Assembly: GCF_910596095.1 (NCBI RefSeq)
Contig: NC_056545.1
Span: 24,079,067-24,143,066 of the forward strand
DNA from: Thunnus maccoyii
Lineage: Eukaryota; Chordata; Actinopteri; Scombriformes; Scombridae
Length of the DNA stretch: 64,000 nt
Direction: 5' to 3'
Shown here: in pieces, positions 48,061 to 61,069 of the stretch
How the letters are laid out: the number at the start of each line of letters is the position of its first letter
Position numbering within the stretch: the stretch's first letter is position 1
Position numbers and translations under genes: made by a program
Notes under the pieces: generated by a model
The model's database searches: none
What the model saw: only the letters and a program-made list of their open reading frames with translations
Told to the model about the DNA's origin: nothing

Positions 48061-49510
48061 ATCAAACTGATCGAGAAACATTACATATAAAACATGTGAA
48101 GTCATACAGTGTCAGTGTAAGGTATGGTTATATGTAATACGCAGGTTCTCCTCCTTCATTTCCAGTATACAATGGATAAAATAACAGAGGACAAACTGCC
48201 TCAAAAATGATTTTCTCTTATTTCTCTTATAAAAAATCTAAGTCATGTGAAAAGCTTATAGGGCATCAGTGAAATGCTGAAGGGATTGTCACCAGGAGGG
48301 AATATGCAAGAACAAATGATGATTGAACTCTTTAAAGTGTCCTGACATCATTACCATCATAGAGCAACACTTATCCAACCTTAAAACACTTAATATTACC
48401 AGAAAAGAAAATAATACAGCCATTTAAGTGGTATATTTCTTGTTATAGAGGAGTAATTAACAATTTCTTCATCAATTAATGAATTGCCCAAGGTACAGTT
48501 TTGGACTAATTCACCTAACACTGGGAATATATAACACATCCGAATCTGAAATTCTGTAGCAGCTAATAATTCAACTAAGTAATGAATAAAATGCACATAT
48601 GACACATCAGTCCTCTGACTTGCCACCACCGGTATTTTTAGCAAGAGCTGGGGTCATCGGTGGATGAAGTCAAGTGAGTGAGTTAGCCTTTCTCCCGCTA
48701 AATAAAAGATATATAATCAGGAGGCTTGGTGGTGGAGGAGAGGAAGGAGTGCGAATAGAGTGGTTGAATGTTTAATGAGCGGAGTCCCTGCAGCCTACTT
48801 TGCGTTCATTTAAGAAACAGACAGAATCTTTGCAGCAGTTCTCAGACATCACCAGTGCCCCCTTCAAGTACACGAAGCACTCTCTGTGTTGTGCAAGTCT
48901 AAGTCGTCTCCTGAGCTCAGCACCTCGCCCACCTCAACCCGGCTACCTCAACAGCAAGGAGAACCCTGACTCCTGTCTGGTCAGGCCCAGCCAACTGACC
49001 AGTCTCCTCCAATGCAGCTTTAATGAGGGAAATAAAACATGGATGAAGGAGCAGTTTATGACAGAGCCTCTGGAGGACTGCGGGCCATCTGGGAGTTCCC
49101 CCCTCTGCTAAACTCCGCCCATGCCCTCTCACACAATCCCCAGGGAAGAACCTAGGGCACTGCGCAATCTGCCTGTCTTCTTCGGACTAGCGCAAGGAAC
49201 GAAGAGAATGGCAGAGGAAGCAGGGATGAGATCTGTGGGACTATTTCCCAAAGGAAGTGTGCCAGGGTTGAGGCATGAGTGAAATCATGACCTACTCCCA
49301 TTGTTACATGCATGCATCTGCAGCACTCCCCATCCTCTCTCTTTCAAAGCTGCTTGTCAAAACATTTCAGCGTCTCTGCTCCCTCACTTTCTTTCTCCCC
49401 TTTTCCATTTCATATCCTTTGAGTTATGTACCGCTTTCATCCCACCTAATAACATCATACATCACCCAATCAGAGCAGAGGAGCCGTTCATTACTTGTCC
49501 CCACAGATGC

Positions 49511-49548
49511 AATGAGAGAGAGAGAGAGAGAGAAAGAAAGAGAGAGAA
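49511..49548. repeat. (GA)n microsatellite
   Basis: Imperfect AG/AAAG run of about 38 bp. Confidence 0.88.
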
Positions 49549-50440
49549 GTGAGCAGAGGGACAGCCGTGGAACAGAGTGAATGAGATGACACTGTCATTT
49601 CATTAAGAGTGACGGCTGTATGCGCTCCAGAAAAAGCACATTTAGGCAGAAATTCAATAGACAGCTCATGCAATATGGCTGCAATCAAAACTCCCATGCT
49701 AGGTGTCAGGGGCACTAAAACTAATGTTTTACTTACTAGCAAAGCTGACTCTAACTTCAACATCCTCATCCCAACACCAACACACAATAAATTCTGATCC
49801 ACTATATGAAAAGTATGCTCCCAGCTAGAACATTATGATTGTGTTTTACTGCAGCTGTATTAGAGATGACATAAATGATAAAGCAAAAAAAGAGCTCCTG
49901 TGGATTCTTGCCATCCTATTACCGTGCAAATATTACAACTTTAAACTATTCACGCCTAAAGTCATATTTTTTGAACTACTGTGTTCTAGATGTTAGTGTG
50001 CCTTCACTATATTATTCTGGACATATAGGAAGTGCATGCAGTCATGTTTTGTTACTGAGACTTTAGTGAGAAAACAGAGGTTGTGTGTCAGTAAGTGTTA
50101 GCCTATAAATTACTGCAAACTCATCTCAAAGCCTCTGCTGTGTGGTTGGTTTAATTAGAACAAGTCAAGTCTTAATTTTGGTTTAGGGAGTCGGGTCCAT
50201 TGGATCTTGATTGTATCTGAAAAACTGAAATATTTCAATTTCTAAAGCTCTTTTTTGGCTGTAATAGTTCTGTGCAGCAACAAGGCTTTTAACAACATGT
50301 AAATTAACAAAACTGTGCATAATAACAACACCGACTCGACTCAGTGTCATCAAATAGCAGAGATGCACTATATCCTCATGCGTATTCTGCCAACTGCTCC
50401 CCTCTCACTGTCTTGACAGCATCTGTGTCTGCATAATGGG

Positions 50441-50459
50441 CACACACACACACATGCAT

Positions 50460-50490
<31 letters not shown>

Positions 50491-50498
50491 GGCACACA
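50441..50498. repeat. (CA)n microsatellite
   Basis: Imperfect CA run of about 55 bp with ATGCATA and CACG interruptions. Confidence 0.9.
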
Positions 50499-52039
50499 CT
50501 TTGTTTTCTGCCATTGTTGTTAATGTTGCAGTATATTGGCATTAGGAGGGAATACATCAAGGCTCCAACAAACATGTCACATTGTCGCCTGAGTATAGCA
50601 CGCCCCTTTCATCAAAATAGAAAGTAAAATGGAGTACATCACACAGAACACAAACACACATCCACCAAGGTCGGATTTGACTCTTGATGGAGGTAAAGGT
50701 AGGAAAAAACATCTGTTCAATAAGACCCAGTATTGAAGATCTAGGCCTATGTGTACTGGTATATTCTTTCTACTTTCAGGCTAAATTTTTTGTTGGATAA
50801 ATGTAAAATCATTAATAATGTTTTTCACTTACATGCAATATGTTTTATATGGATTCTTCAGTAGTGAGGGCCTTTAGATGTCGTTTGACTTGGAACACAG
50901 CTTTTTCTTACCTTTCAATCTGTGGTAGGCAATAAATAAAAGGGGCACTCGAACAGTTAAGTATGACACCCGCCTAAAGTTGGGGGACCTGGATGACAAA
51001 TTCTGAAAAAAAAAAAAAAGCTTAATATCGAAACTCGAAAGCACCTTTCATTAGACCTCCCTTGCCTCCTAAATGCCCACTTCTTTCAAACCCCAAACTT
51101 CGAGGTTGTAACGCACACTTTCAGGATCAAAATGATCTCACTGACTTTGTCCTATTATTTCAAAACATTGGCAGGTTGGATCACGGTGATCCTGATATGA
51201 CCAGATAGGGATTTCCAAATCTTGAGTCCCAGCCCCTGGATCAGAACAGAAAAAGAAAACATGACGGAGCACTTCACGAAAGGAGCAAGTGGTAGCACAG
51301 CTTTTGCGTTAAAATGTTAGTATATTTTTGTCTAGTATTTAGCATTTGTAAGACTCTACGAATGGCAACCAACAGTCAACCAACATATCATGCTAGCCAG
51401 CTACTTAAATTGTCACCTACTTAACATTAGGGTGTAACGATCACTAATTAAGCTTAGTTCATGCTAACAGGAGCTAACTTGGCTCCATTGACTTCTGTGT
51501 TAAGAAGCTGGCGGGCTAGCGAGCTAGCTGGCTTTGTTGACATACGTGGTGGTCTATGGTTCAATTTTTGAAAGGAAATTAATTGGACTTACATCATACA
51601 TTGACTCTTGAAACAAAGACCAACCCACACACAGTCACAGTGTTCGAATCTGCGATTTAGCTGCATTGAAGCTAGTGTTAACTAGCTAGCTAACATTATT
51701 ATGTGCCTGCTGACACAGCAGACTTTCTTTAAGTAGGCTACATGGGTACAGACTGCTACAATACTTTGGAAACATGACGCTACATAGTGCAAATTATGCA
51801 GTTCATTCAGAAGTGCACTAGTTTGGCGGTTGAGTTTCGGTAGGCTACAGTTTTGTCATTGATGATATTATGCTTTTGCATACATAAAATTCTATTTCAG
51901 TGGCTACTGTGGTTTACTGACAATGTCATGAAGACAACCTAACCTCATACCCTCTCACCTTCTACTGCCAGGGAACATTCACTCCCATGGTCCCCACTCA
52001 GCAATGCCACTGCTAATAAGGACAACCATAGAACACAAA

Positions 52040-52560
52040 CTATCAATGTGGTCTTCATGCAACGGCACTCTCCTTGTTTGTGCAATGTTGCGTAGCACAA
52101 TACAAGCACAGATTACGTAGCATGCTTGCATGCTCCACACGGAGATAGTTCAAGCAGGCAAATCTACGCTTGAGTACACCATCGAGGCACTCGATTGACC
52201 TCTTGTTGTACCATGGACATTGTTGTAGCCCTGCCGTGAGTCACAAGTTATGGTAGCAAAAAGGGTCATCAGCCAGGGTAGAAGGGGGTAACTGCTGCTG
52301 CAGAGGAGGATGCCATCTGGAGCAGTCTGCTGGAAATTGTGGTACAGATTCTTTTCCTTCAAAATACAGCATTATGTACACACCCAGGCCATCACACAAC
52401 ATAGTTGGTGATTATAAGGTCAGCATTTCCTACAAGCTGTACATTTATACTGTGGCAGCCCATTCTATTCACAAACTCTCATTCTCTTTCATGAGGTGAC
52501 TGTATATGCATATGTGCAATCAGTCACGCCAGTGGTGTTGAGTGATGAGAAAAATTTCCT
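52040..52560 (-). pseudogene. Harbinger (HARBI1-like) transposase remnant
   Basis: Reading the minus strand: GVTDCT (first catalytic Asp, codon 52521-52519); VNRMGCHSINVQLVGNADL (52472 downwards), matching the NRKGFHSINVQ block; a stop before the WPG motif; GILLCSSSYPLLPWLMT (52302 region), where family members have LLGDSGYPL, so the second Asp is lost; and SIECLDGVLKRRFACLNYLR with the third acidic residue kept. The order and spacing are those of the DDE domain of PIF/Harbinger transposases. At least one stop, frame changes and the missing Asp make it inactive. Confidence 0.8.
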
Positions 52561-53037
52561 CTTTGCCTGGGTTATTTCGTGATCTACTTCCTCTATGTCT
52601 TCGTCTTCTACTCCTTTAACACTCTCTCCTGAGTTTTGCTCAGTGCATCCAACCCCCGTTCAGAACATGGTGGTTTATGTTGATAATTTTCATTTTTGTG
52701 CTGGTTTATAGTTTTAACCATGAGTGAGGTGGCTGTTTGGCTGTGTTTTTGAGTTCCTGTCCCCTGTGTTGCATGTCAGTAAAGGGTTGACATTGCTGAG
52801 AGCTGCTTCCTGTCTCTCATTCTTCGCTGCTCGCCACAGTATATTCGCTTGTGGTAGTCATCATGGCAGTTCCTATCAACGAACCACATGTAACGTAATG
52901 ATGTCATCAACTTGCATTATGAGCCTACAATGTGATATGAAAGACAGAAGCCTTAGCTTTTAGTTTCAAAATGAATGAATGCTCTAGCTATTATGGTATT
53001 TATTTTAGATCAATTTAAACAGGATTATGCAAACAAC

Positions 53038-53076
53038 GACCTCCCGCAGCCAGTTTGAGGCTGCCTGCGGGAGGTC
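53038..53076. repeat. 12-bp inverted repeat (hairpin)
   Basis: GACCTCCCGCAG (53038-53049) and its exact complement CTGCGGGAGGTC (53065-53076) around a 15-base loop that itself contains CC/GG pairing. It lies inside the Harbinger relic and is GC-rich against an AT-rich background. Confidence 0.85.
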
Positions 53077-53847
53077 CATTTTCATATAGTCAAACAATAA
53101 AAAGCACAATTAAAGCCTTGTTTGGACCCCACATTCCTGTTGTCCCTGCTAGCCTACTTTGTGACCACAAACAAAAACATATGTTGGATGTTTTGGCACA
53201 AATAAGTTAGTTGTCTGTATTTGTTACACTTATATTTACAGCAGTTTTCCAGGTGTTTTCAGGAAGAAGTGTGGCCTAACCATATTTTGCAATGCTTTAC
53301 ATTTCTTCAGTTACTTGGTTTTATTAAAACTAAAACACTTTCACATTTGAAGGGCATATTCAATTTAGAGTTTAAATGTAATGAACATCTTGGGTGACAA
53401 TATCTGTTAGAAGTGAAGCCTAGGCTGTTTGTCAATCTATGTCAAATTCCACCTTAGAGGTGGAATCCAAATGATCCTGAATTTTAACATCAAGTTGATC
53501 AAGATCTCTTCCTTAAATTTTTAAATACTCAAATGCAGCAGTTTGTCCGGATTAAAGGTAGGATTGGATTACCAAATCTGATTCCAAATCTTCAGGATCA
53601 GAAATCTTTGGATCTGCTTTGTAATACCCAATTTCCAGATCAGATCAGAATTTAATCCAATCCAACCAATATAATCCTGTGAGATCATTTTGAAATACCG
53701 GCCCCAGGGGATTTATTTTTCAAACTTTGGAACGCTTCCATTAGAGCCACAGAAGACCGAACACAACTGTTTTCACAGGATGAGTGGTACTGCTTGTGAC
53801 AAGACAACTGAACTTCTGGTGTAAAATCAGTGGAGTGCCCCTTTAAC

Positions 53848-54230
53848 TTAAAGGAATAGTTTGACATTTTGGGATATAGTCATATTCACTTTCTGACAGA
53901 GAGTTGGAAGAGAAGCTTGATACCACTCTCATATCTGTCCATTAAATATAAGGCTACAGCCAGCAGCTGGTTAGGTTAGCCAGAAACAGAGGGGAAACAG
54001 ACATTTTTTATTTTTATAGCTCGGATTTTGTACAGAAAAAACAAATGAGAGATAATATGTTAATTAATCAGCTTTGCATGTGCTGATGGGCAGATTTTGT
54101 TACCATTGGACAGCTGTTTCCAGTCTTTATGCTAAGCTAGGATAACCAGCTGCTCATGGTTGCTTCATATTTACCGTACAGACATTAGAGAGTTAAATGT
54201 ACTTCCCAAAATGTCGAACTACTCCTTTAA
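53848..54230. mobile_element. TTAA-flanked miniature transposon
   Basis: The left end reads TTAAAGGAATAGTTTGACAT plus TTTGGGA. The right end is its complement, with 25 of 27 positions matching, ending CCTTTAA at 54230. It is 383 bp, non-coding, with a TTAA target at both ends. The interior (GATACCACTCTCATATCTGT, AAGGCTACAGCCAGCAGCTG) is a very common fish repeat. A piggyBac-like or other TTAA-targeting transposase is inferred. Confidence 0.85.
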
Positions 54231-55830
54231 TGCTTTGTGTCCAAGCCACGGTTGAGTGAGCACATGTTACTGGGCAAGCAAACTTATTTTTTTTTACCCA
54301 TATAAGCCCTGGAGAAGTACACTGATAGACAGTGACACACTGTGACAGCAGTCTACCTCTGGTTGGATTAGCAAAACACACAGAGTTGTTTACATGTGCA
54401 AAAAGCCTGTGTTTGTGTCATGAGGATGCGTAGCATGCACATGTAGCCTCTACTGCTCCACAGGGGTAAACAGAAAAGATGGTAACTCGGAAAGCTACTG
54501 ACTCAAAGGTCGTGTTTAGTGATTTTGGGTATGTTGGGGCATGCTTGTACTCAAACAATGAGAGCTTATTTTATGTGGCACGGGGCCCAAAAGCAGCTAT
54601 AGTTTTATCAGAGCATAACCCAAATAAATCTAGCAGTGGAAAGCAGTGTATGCCTTTTATATTACTGTAAATGCTTAACAATTTAGAAGAGCCCTGGTGA
54701 TTTGCCATCAACATCTATGTGACACAACAATGTGACAATGGAGTCCCCCTGAGGGATTGAGTATGAAGCCGTGATCCAAGACGGCCTGTATAACAGATTC
54801 ACAGTGAGAGTGACACCGTCCACATGAGATGCTTGAAGGCACAATACATATCATCATATTCATACCAGCAGTCCAATGCATTTCATTTGAATAAATGAGC
54901 ATGCCCTCAAATGTTTTGGAATGAAAGTGAAAAGGGAGAAAAAGCATTCTCCGAGGATTCATGACCTAAAAAGGGAGCAGGTTGTCATTGAAATTAAACT
55001 TGCTGTTTTCCAGGTAGAGCGTGGGATGTTTAACTTTAACTCAGATGAACAGGCTCAGGTTCCACTGGGGGAAAAGTTTTATATTCTGCTCAGGTTTTTC
55101 ATAATCAACCATGACCACGCAGTAAACGAATAAAAAAAAATCTTCCTCTCTTGAACCAATAGAGACTACTCATAATTATGATTAATCCCACCATACGTGT
55201 CCTATCTGGTGTGAGTCAGTTGTGGAGATAATGGTGCATCCCTCTCTTGTATTTAAAAGACCAGCAGGGACTGCACATCTACATCTGCCTCACAGAGCTT
55301 TCGCTAAATACGCCAGAATCACAACATGCAGCCTCGACCGTCCCGGGTATTTCCCATGGAGAGGAGGTGTGCGACTACATTCATCACTCCTGGGACACGT
55401 GTGGGCTTGAGTGACAGAAAACATTTGCTGATCCAGGTCAGTGGAGTGTGGGTCAAAGAGAGCTCCCTTGTCTGTTTATGTACATCAGCGGCACAGGTGT
55501 TGTCAGTGCACCCGACATGTCGACTCATCAGCAGGCCCATTTCCAAGTGACCTCTCCACACGTGAGCAGAAATATGACTTGCAGTTGATAAGTGGGAAAG
55601 AAAGTGTGTAGGGTGGGCGCCTGAAGGGAGGAAGTCAAAATTTATTTTATCTGCCAATGAAAATTGACACAAAAAAAAGGTGTAGTAGCATGAGAGGCTA
55701 TATTCATGAGAGCATTTTCTTTATTAAATTGGGTTTACCTCTAATCCTAGCAGTAACCGCTGTATGGTCTACACAGGGATGCCCCTCATCAATTTACATT
55801 CAGCACTGATAATCATTTTGAAAACCACCT

Positions 55831-55868
<38 letters not shown>
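55831..55868 (+). repeat. Poly(G) run, 38 bases
   Basis: Uninterrupted G38 followed by AGGAGGAG. It is capable of G-quadruplex formation. Its exact length is doubtful in any assembly. Confidence 0.9.
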
Positions 55869-55869
<1 letters not shown>

Positions 55870-58580
55870 GGAGGAGCCTAGTCCTAACAGCACAACCATT
55901 CACACAGCAATTATGTTTGTGTCTGTATAAATGAGTTCAATGCACATAAGAACCCAAGGTAATCACTTCATGCATCACCACTGCCATCAAGGACACTTAT
56001 AGCCTTCGCTGCAGTGTAATTGCTCTGAAAAATAAGCAGCGGTTGAGGTTTATCGCTAATCAGGGGTAGTGTATGGCTCAGTGTTGGTTATCATTACACT
56101 AATGTATTTATCTGGCTTGATTTGAGCTCAGTATGTTGCTGGCTGGTATCCCTCCAGCAGAGCTCCTCTTGATAAGGATGGAGGTAATTACTGGGGGCCT
56201 GCATGAATGAGCAGCCAAGGGCATTTCTTCTTCTGCTCTGACCGAACCAAACAACAGGGGTTTTCCTCGGCTTATATTTTCAGGACTCCCTGACTCTCCC
56301 CTCCCTTCTCATCATGCTTTCTTTCACTTCCAGCAGCTCTCTCTTACCTCTCCCCTCACACCCTCCGCATGCATACACGCGTGCGTTCGCATGCACACAG
56401 TATGCGCATTTGTGCTGCGTATGTGCAAGAGAGAGCGAATCTCTCTCTCGTGTAGTGTTTGATTCTGCTTCTAATAAAAGGAGAACATGGTTTCTCCTTT
56501 TTTTTTTTTCCTCCCTTTTCTAAAGTGGGCCATGAGCTCTACAGCGCTGCTAGTAATTATCAACCTTGTGGGAAGATAGAGGGGGAGAGATGGAGAGGAG
56601 CAAGGGAAGAATAGAGTCATGAAAGCCAGTTAACAACATGGAGGCAAGACTGAAGAATGTTTGTCCAGAAATAAGAGGAGGAAGGGATAGCAAGAACACG
56701 GACACGAGGAAGAGAAAAGGGCAATGATGGAACGATAGAGAGACACAAAGATACAGAGTGTGACAAGCGTGAGAGGGAGGGAGAGGAGATAGGGGAAGAC
56801 AGGTTAAAAAAAGGATGTTGTAGGGGGAGGAAAAAGAGGGATAGCAGGAAGAGGGCGAGGTTAAAGAAGGAATAGGAATGAATGAGGTGTATCACATCAC
56901 CTGCAACTCCCAACAATGGCCTCTTCATTTAAATTCAAGGCTTCATAAATCATTTCGTGCGACAATGGCTGCAGTTAACGCGAGTGAGACAGAGTTATTG
57001 CCGCTTATTAATGGTGCTGACAAGAGCATGTCAAACACGAGCAGAAGCAAATAGGACTCACACTACTTCCCCTGACACACACATTCAATATTCACATGTG
57101 TGCTTCATTAGCGTTATGACGGGCACATATCAGTGACAGTTAACAACATGCTCAGCACCGGGGACTCGGACTGATGTGGTGCAGCACACAGCTTTATCAG
57201 TAACGTTATAGCTCCAAATTTTCTCCGTTCAGGTTAAAATCTACTTGACTATGCTTTCACATGGGCCGCATAGGGGGAAAAAAAACCAAAAACCAAACCA
57301 CAAGAGGAAGACCACTGAACCAAACAGCTACCAAACATATCTCACCTATCCTTTTTCCCTGTGGACCCTCAAGCAAGGACACAAATAGACACTTTAATAT
57401 ATGCAGAACAAACAAACACAAATATTCCTCTGCACTCCCACATGGGTCCGGACCTCTGTCAGATCCTGTGATGATCACACGAGTAAACAAACAACTTAGC
57501 TGAACAGCACTCTGACGGACAACAAAGGATTCCGAATTTGAACTCCGATTGATTCGCCTTTCGAAACATTGAAGCACACACTTACACGGTGCTCTGTTCC
57601 CACAACGAATAAAAAAAAAAAAACTGTCAGTAGAGGCGCTTTAGAGCGGCTTGGCACGGGGGTGAGAGGAGGGAATCCATTGTAGATTTCAGCCAAACAT
57701 CGTCTGAGATTAAGTGTAGCTGACACAGTTTCAATATGCACACAGCTTCATTTGAATAGCAGCGTACAGACACAGATATGCAAAGATTTATGCTTGAACA
57801 AATGTGAGCATGCATGCCAGTGAGGAAAGCACAAACCATTTCAACACTGTCATGAGTGTAATAATTAGATTTTCATAGTATCTTCTTAAATATACATGTG
57901 TATAGTGTCTGTAGATGTGCACACACAGACTAATTCCTGTCACCCAAGCGCACAAAATAGTCGTGTTGACGCAGTTTCTATCAGAGTCAGTTCTCTTGCA
58001 GGACATCTCCCATTCATGTCCCTCCTTCCTCTCACACTTTCCCTCTCCTTGTTTTCTCATCATTACCTCTATAGATGTCCTCCATCCTCACTGTCTTTCT
58101 CTTGTTAGAGGTAAATTCAATCTGTCCTTGTCAGGTTTAATCAAAGCACCCACAGATTCAATTTAGCAGGTATGTGTGGGAGGTTAAGGTGGCGCCTTCA
58201 GGACGATAGGAAACAAAAGGGTGTTCATTGTAAAACACATCGCTCAGCCGCCTCACTTTGAATAAGACTTAAGGCCATTGTCAACAGCCTCTCCACAGCT
58301 GAATATCTTCTCTCCTGTTCACAAGCCAACTCTAAATACTGACTGCAATAACACTCGCAGAAAAAGATCCTGATCCCTTCGTGTCCATTGACTTTTTTGC
58401 AACTCAGACACATAAAGTTAGATAAACCTTCAAAATGAAAATAAATACATAAATAAATCCCTTAATCTCTTTATATAAGAAACCCTTAAAGATTAGAGCC
58501 CGCAACATTGTTGTTTCATTGTGGTTTAATCTGATGTGTGCGTCTTGGATAAAGTTTAAGGGATGAACCAGATCACCTAC

Positions 58581-58641
58581 CCTTGCGCATGGACAGCTGC
58601 ATCCCTGTCCTCATCATTTGACACCATTTGGTTCTAGACAT
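58581..58641 (-). CDS. fgf11: Candidate alternative first exon of fgf11
   Basis: On the minus strand an ATG (58641-58639, A at -3) opens 20 codons, MSRTKWCQMMRTGMQLSMRK, followed by one G and a donor GTAGGT (58580). The phase fits the acceptor of exon 2 exactly and would give ...SMRK-EPQLKG. FHF genes use alternative first exons, and short ones ending in Lys before EPQLKG are known (FGF12 B form, MESK). I do not recognise the sequence itself. An ATG-plus-donor of this kind can occur by chance, so this is a hypothesis. Confidence 0.3.
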
Positions 58642-60976
58642 TTTAGATCCCTCTGATGAAGCAAGGGTTGTCCAAAGCTGAAAATCCCCAGAAATTGGTG
58701 GGATGACCTCAAAAGCAGTCAACCACTAATCTTTTTTTGTCTTATCTAGAGGCAGAGAAACAGAAAGCTGCTGTTGTTTGGAAATCGCTCAAATTTATAG
58801 GGCTGGATAGCATTTGAAACCTTTCAATACTAATGCCGCTATGAAATGAATCAAATATATCCTTTTTTCAATACCTGTCTCTGAGAGGGGGGTTATGTTT
58901 AGGCACTCGAAACGCTAGTTGAAGATTATGGAAAGATTGTGATCTTGTTTATCGCCTTAAAGCACAAAACATGACATGTTTAATTCATTAACATTTAACC
59001 AAATCCTTGTTCTTTCCCTAACCTACAGCAAAGTGCTTTTGTTGCCTAAACACAACAACATATGGGAGTCAAGATGTGAACTCTGATCTCTGGTGTCCGA
59101 GTCCTTCACTACCCCGACAACATCCCTACATACGGTACAAAAATGTAGCACTTCCTGCTCTCGACACAACATAGCCATTGAACATAATCCAGGCAGTAAT
59201 TACGTTTCCTTCAATAAATACCTGGCAAATCTAATTAGCAGTACATAAACAGGAAACAGGTTGTTTATTCAAGCATCTGCAGTCACTGATGTGACCACCC
59301 TCAACTTTAACCAAATAAAACACCAGCAACATTCATTAGTTGAAATGCTCAGCTGTACATAAAAGACAACAAACCTTCTAGACAGACTATTAAACAAGAG
59401 GAGAACTTCATGTCTGAAGGAGGCTGTTTTGCAGTGACAGTTAATATCTAGCCCCATGGTTTCCCATCTCATCTTCTTCTCCACATGCTGCCTCTATGAC
59501 AGGCTGATTCACAGCTCTTTGCAGTTCCGCCCACCTTCCCTTTAATCTCCACCGCTATCTCTCCCCACTTCTCATCCTGTATGTTTGATTACCTCTTTAT
59601 CTATGTCCACCCCCAACATTGCCATCCACCTCCACCTTTTGACACAGTTTTCTCTCACATCAGTCACATCTTCACTTTTCTCTTTTGGCTTCTGTTTACC
59701 TTCGCAGACGCGCCCTCCCTCCCTCTCTGTCTCTTTCTCTTTCCCTCTGTCTCTCTCTCTGACCCCTGTCACAGTCAGTAAAGTTCTGATGAGAAGCTAC
59801 CTAACACTGCATTGTCTGATCAGGTGTTGTTGAGTAAGCGAGTTTGCAGGCCCTGATCTCTTGGGGTCAGCTTAATGCTATCCTCTGCTGGATCTCTCCT
59901 TGTAACCCGGTCTGCTGCTCGCCAGCCGGGGCCTACATTTGTGCTCCAACTGTCGACTGGCTTTCTCGGTTGCTTACTCCGACAACATACTACAGTGCAC
60001 CTCCATGCCAAACAGCCCACTCAATGGTACAAGATGTCTAGGTCTGCACTATATTTGCATGCATTACTTTCTAACGACTCTGCTAATAGTGTTGCTATTT
60101 TTAACGCATATATTTGTACTTTTGTGGTATTACCATTGTAAAGTCTAGTGGCATTTCTCTTCTGCTTATGTGTACATAATTGTTAAAGTAATTCCTTCAG
60201 ATTAGTCTGATATTAGATTTCTGCATTGTGGTTGTCTGTTTTTTCAGTTCCTTTCACACTTATGTGTTGCGAAGATTATGTGCTCATTTGATCTAACGTA
60301 GAGAAAGGTACCAAAGGTGATACACAGGGGCAGGCAGTTCGATATCCCTCCCTTTTCAAGTCAGATTCCACCTTGAACAATCTAAAAGGGTGAATATTGA
60401 TTAATCGCTATACATTAATGAGCCGAATTGATCTGAAAAGAGGGCAGCAGTGCAGATCACTGACAGTGTGAGACTTTTTTCATTGGTCAGGCCAGCACTT
60501 GAAAGGGTCTCTTGCACAGTAAGGGACTTTTTGCAGGACACCTCGAGGAAGGTGATGAAAAGCGGGGAGGCAGGCAAAATCAGGCAGATGCTGGGGTTTG
60601 GCATGGTTCTCATCCAGTGTGAGATTTGTGCCAGGCACATGTATAAGCAACAGGGTTTAAGTCAGTCCCTATCATTTCAGTAGCCCATTGCTTTATGGCA
60701 GTAGTAAATATAGCTTGTGTGTGCTGGTGTGATGCTAATATGACAGCTGAGAAAAACTCTCCTCTTGAAAATACAGCTGGTAAAGAATCTACAGAGCCCA
60801 GTGATGGCTGTGTCAAGAAAATGTATTTCTCTACAACAAGGTATTAACTTGTACAAGTGACAAAGTGACAAACTATTATTTGCATATGTTGCAAAAGATA
60901 TGCACTTGTGTTGCATAAATGTGGAAGCTTAATCTCTATCTTTAAGCCTTTTTCCATGGAACTTTTTTAAGTACAT

Positions 60977-60987
60977 ATGTATATGTA

Positions 60988-61042
<55 letters not shown>

Positions 61043-61062
61043 GTGTGTGTGTGTGTGTGTGT
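60977..61062. repeat. (TA)n(TG)n compound microsatellite
   Basis: About 28 TA steps with a few interruptions, then about 10 TG units, abutting the Tc1-like palindrome. TA-rich DNA is the target type of Tc1 elements. Confidence 0.92.
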
Positions 61063-61069
61063 ATCTATG

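Larger units (their letters stand above)
51060..53705 (-). mobile_element. PIF/Harbinger DNA transposon relic
   Basis: Minus-strand DNA with a decayed Harbinger-type transposase (52.04-52.56 kb). The right terminus reads GGGGCCGGTATTTCAAAATG on the minus strand from about 53705. GATCC/GGATC-rich subterminal motifs occur near both ends (53.45-53.69 and 51.12-51.25 kb). The left end and target duplication were not established, so the boundaries, especially the lower one, are approximate. Confidence 0.65.

Noticed and set aside
48800..49111. 103-codon + strand frame in GC-richer DNA
   Set aside because: No recognisable domain or splice partner. A minus-strand frame overlaps it equally well.
50912..51002. 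Exon-like segment on the minus strand: long T tract plus CAG acceptor, 91-nt open frame, GTAAGA donor in a phase compatible with fgf11 exon 2
   Set aside because: The T tract is the complement of a simple poly(A) run, the peptide matches no family I know, and it lies beside the Harbinger relic. A chance combination is more likely.
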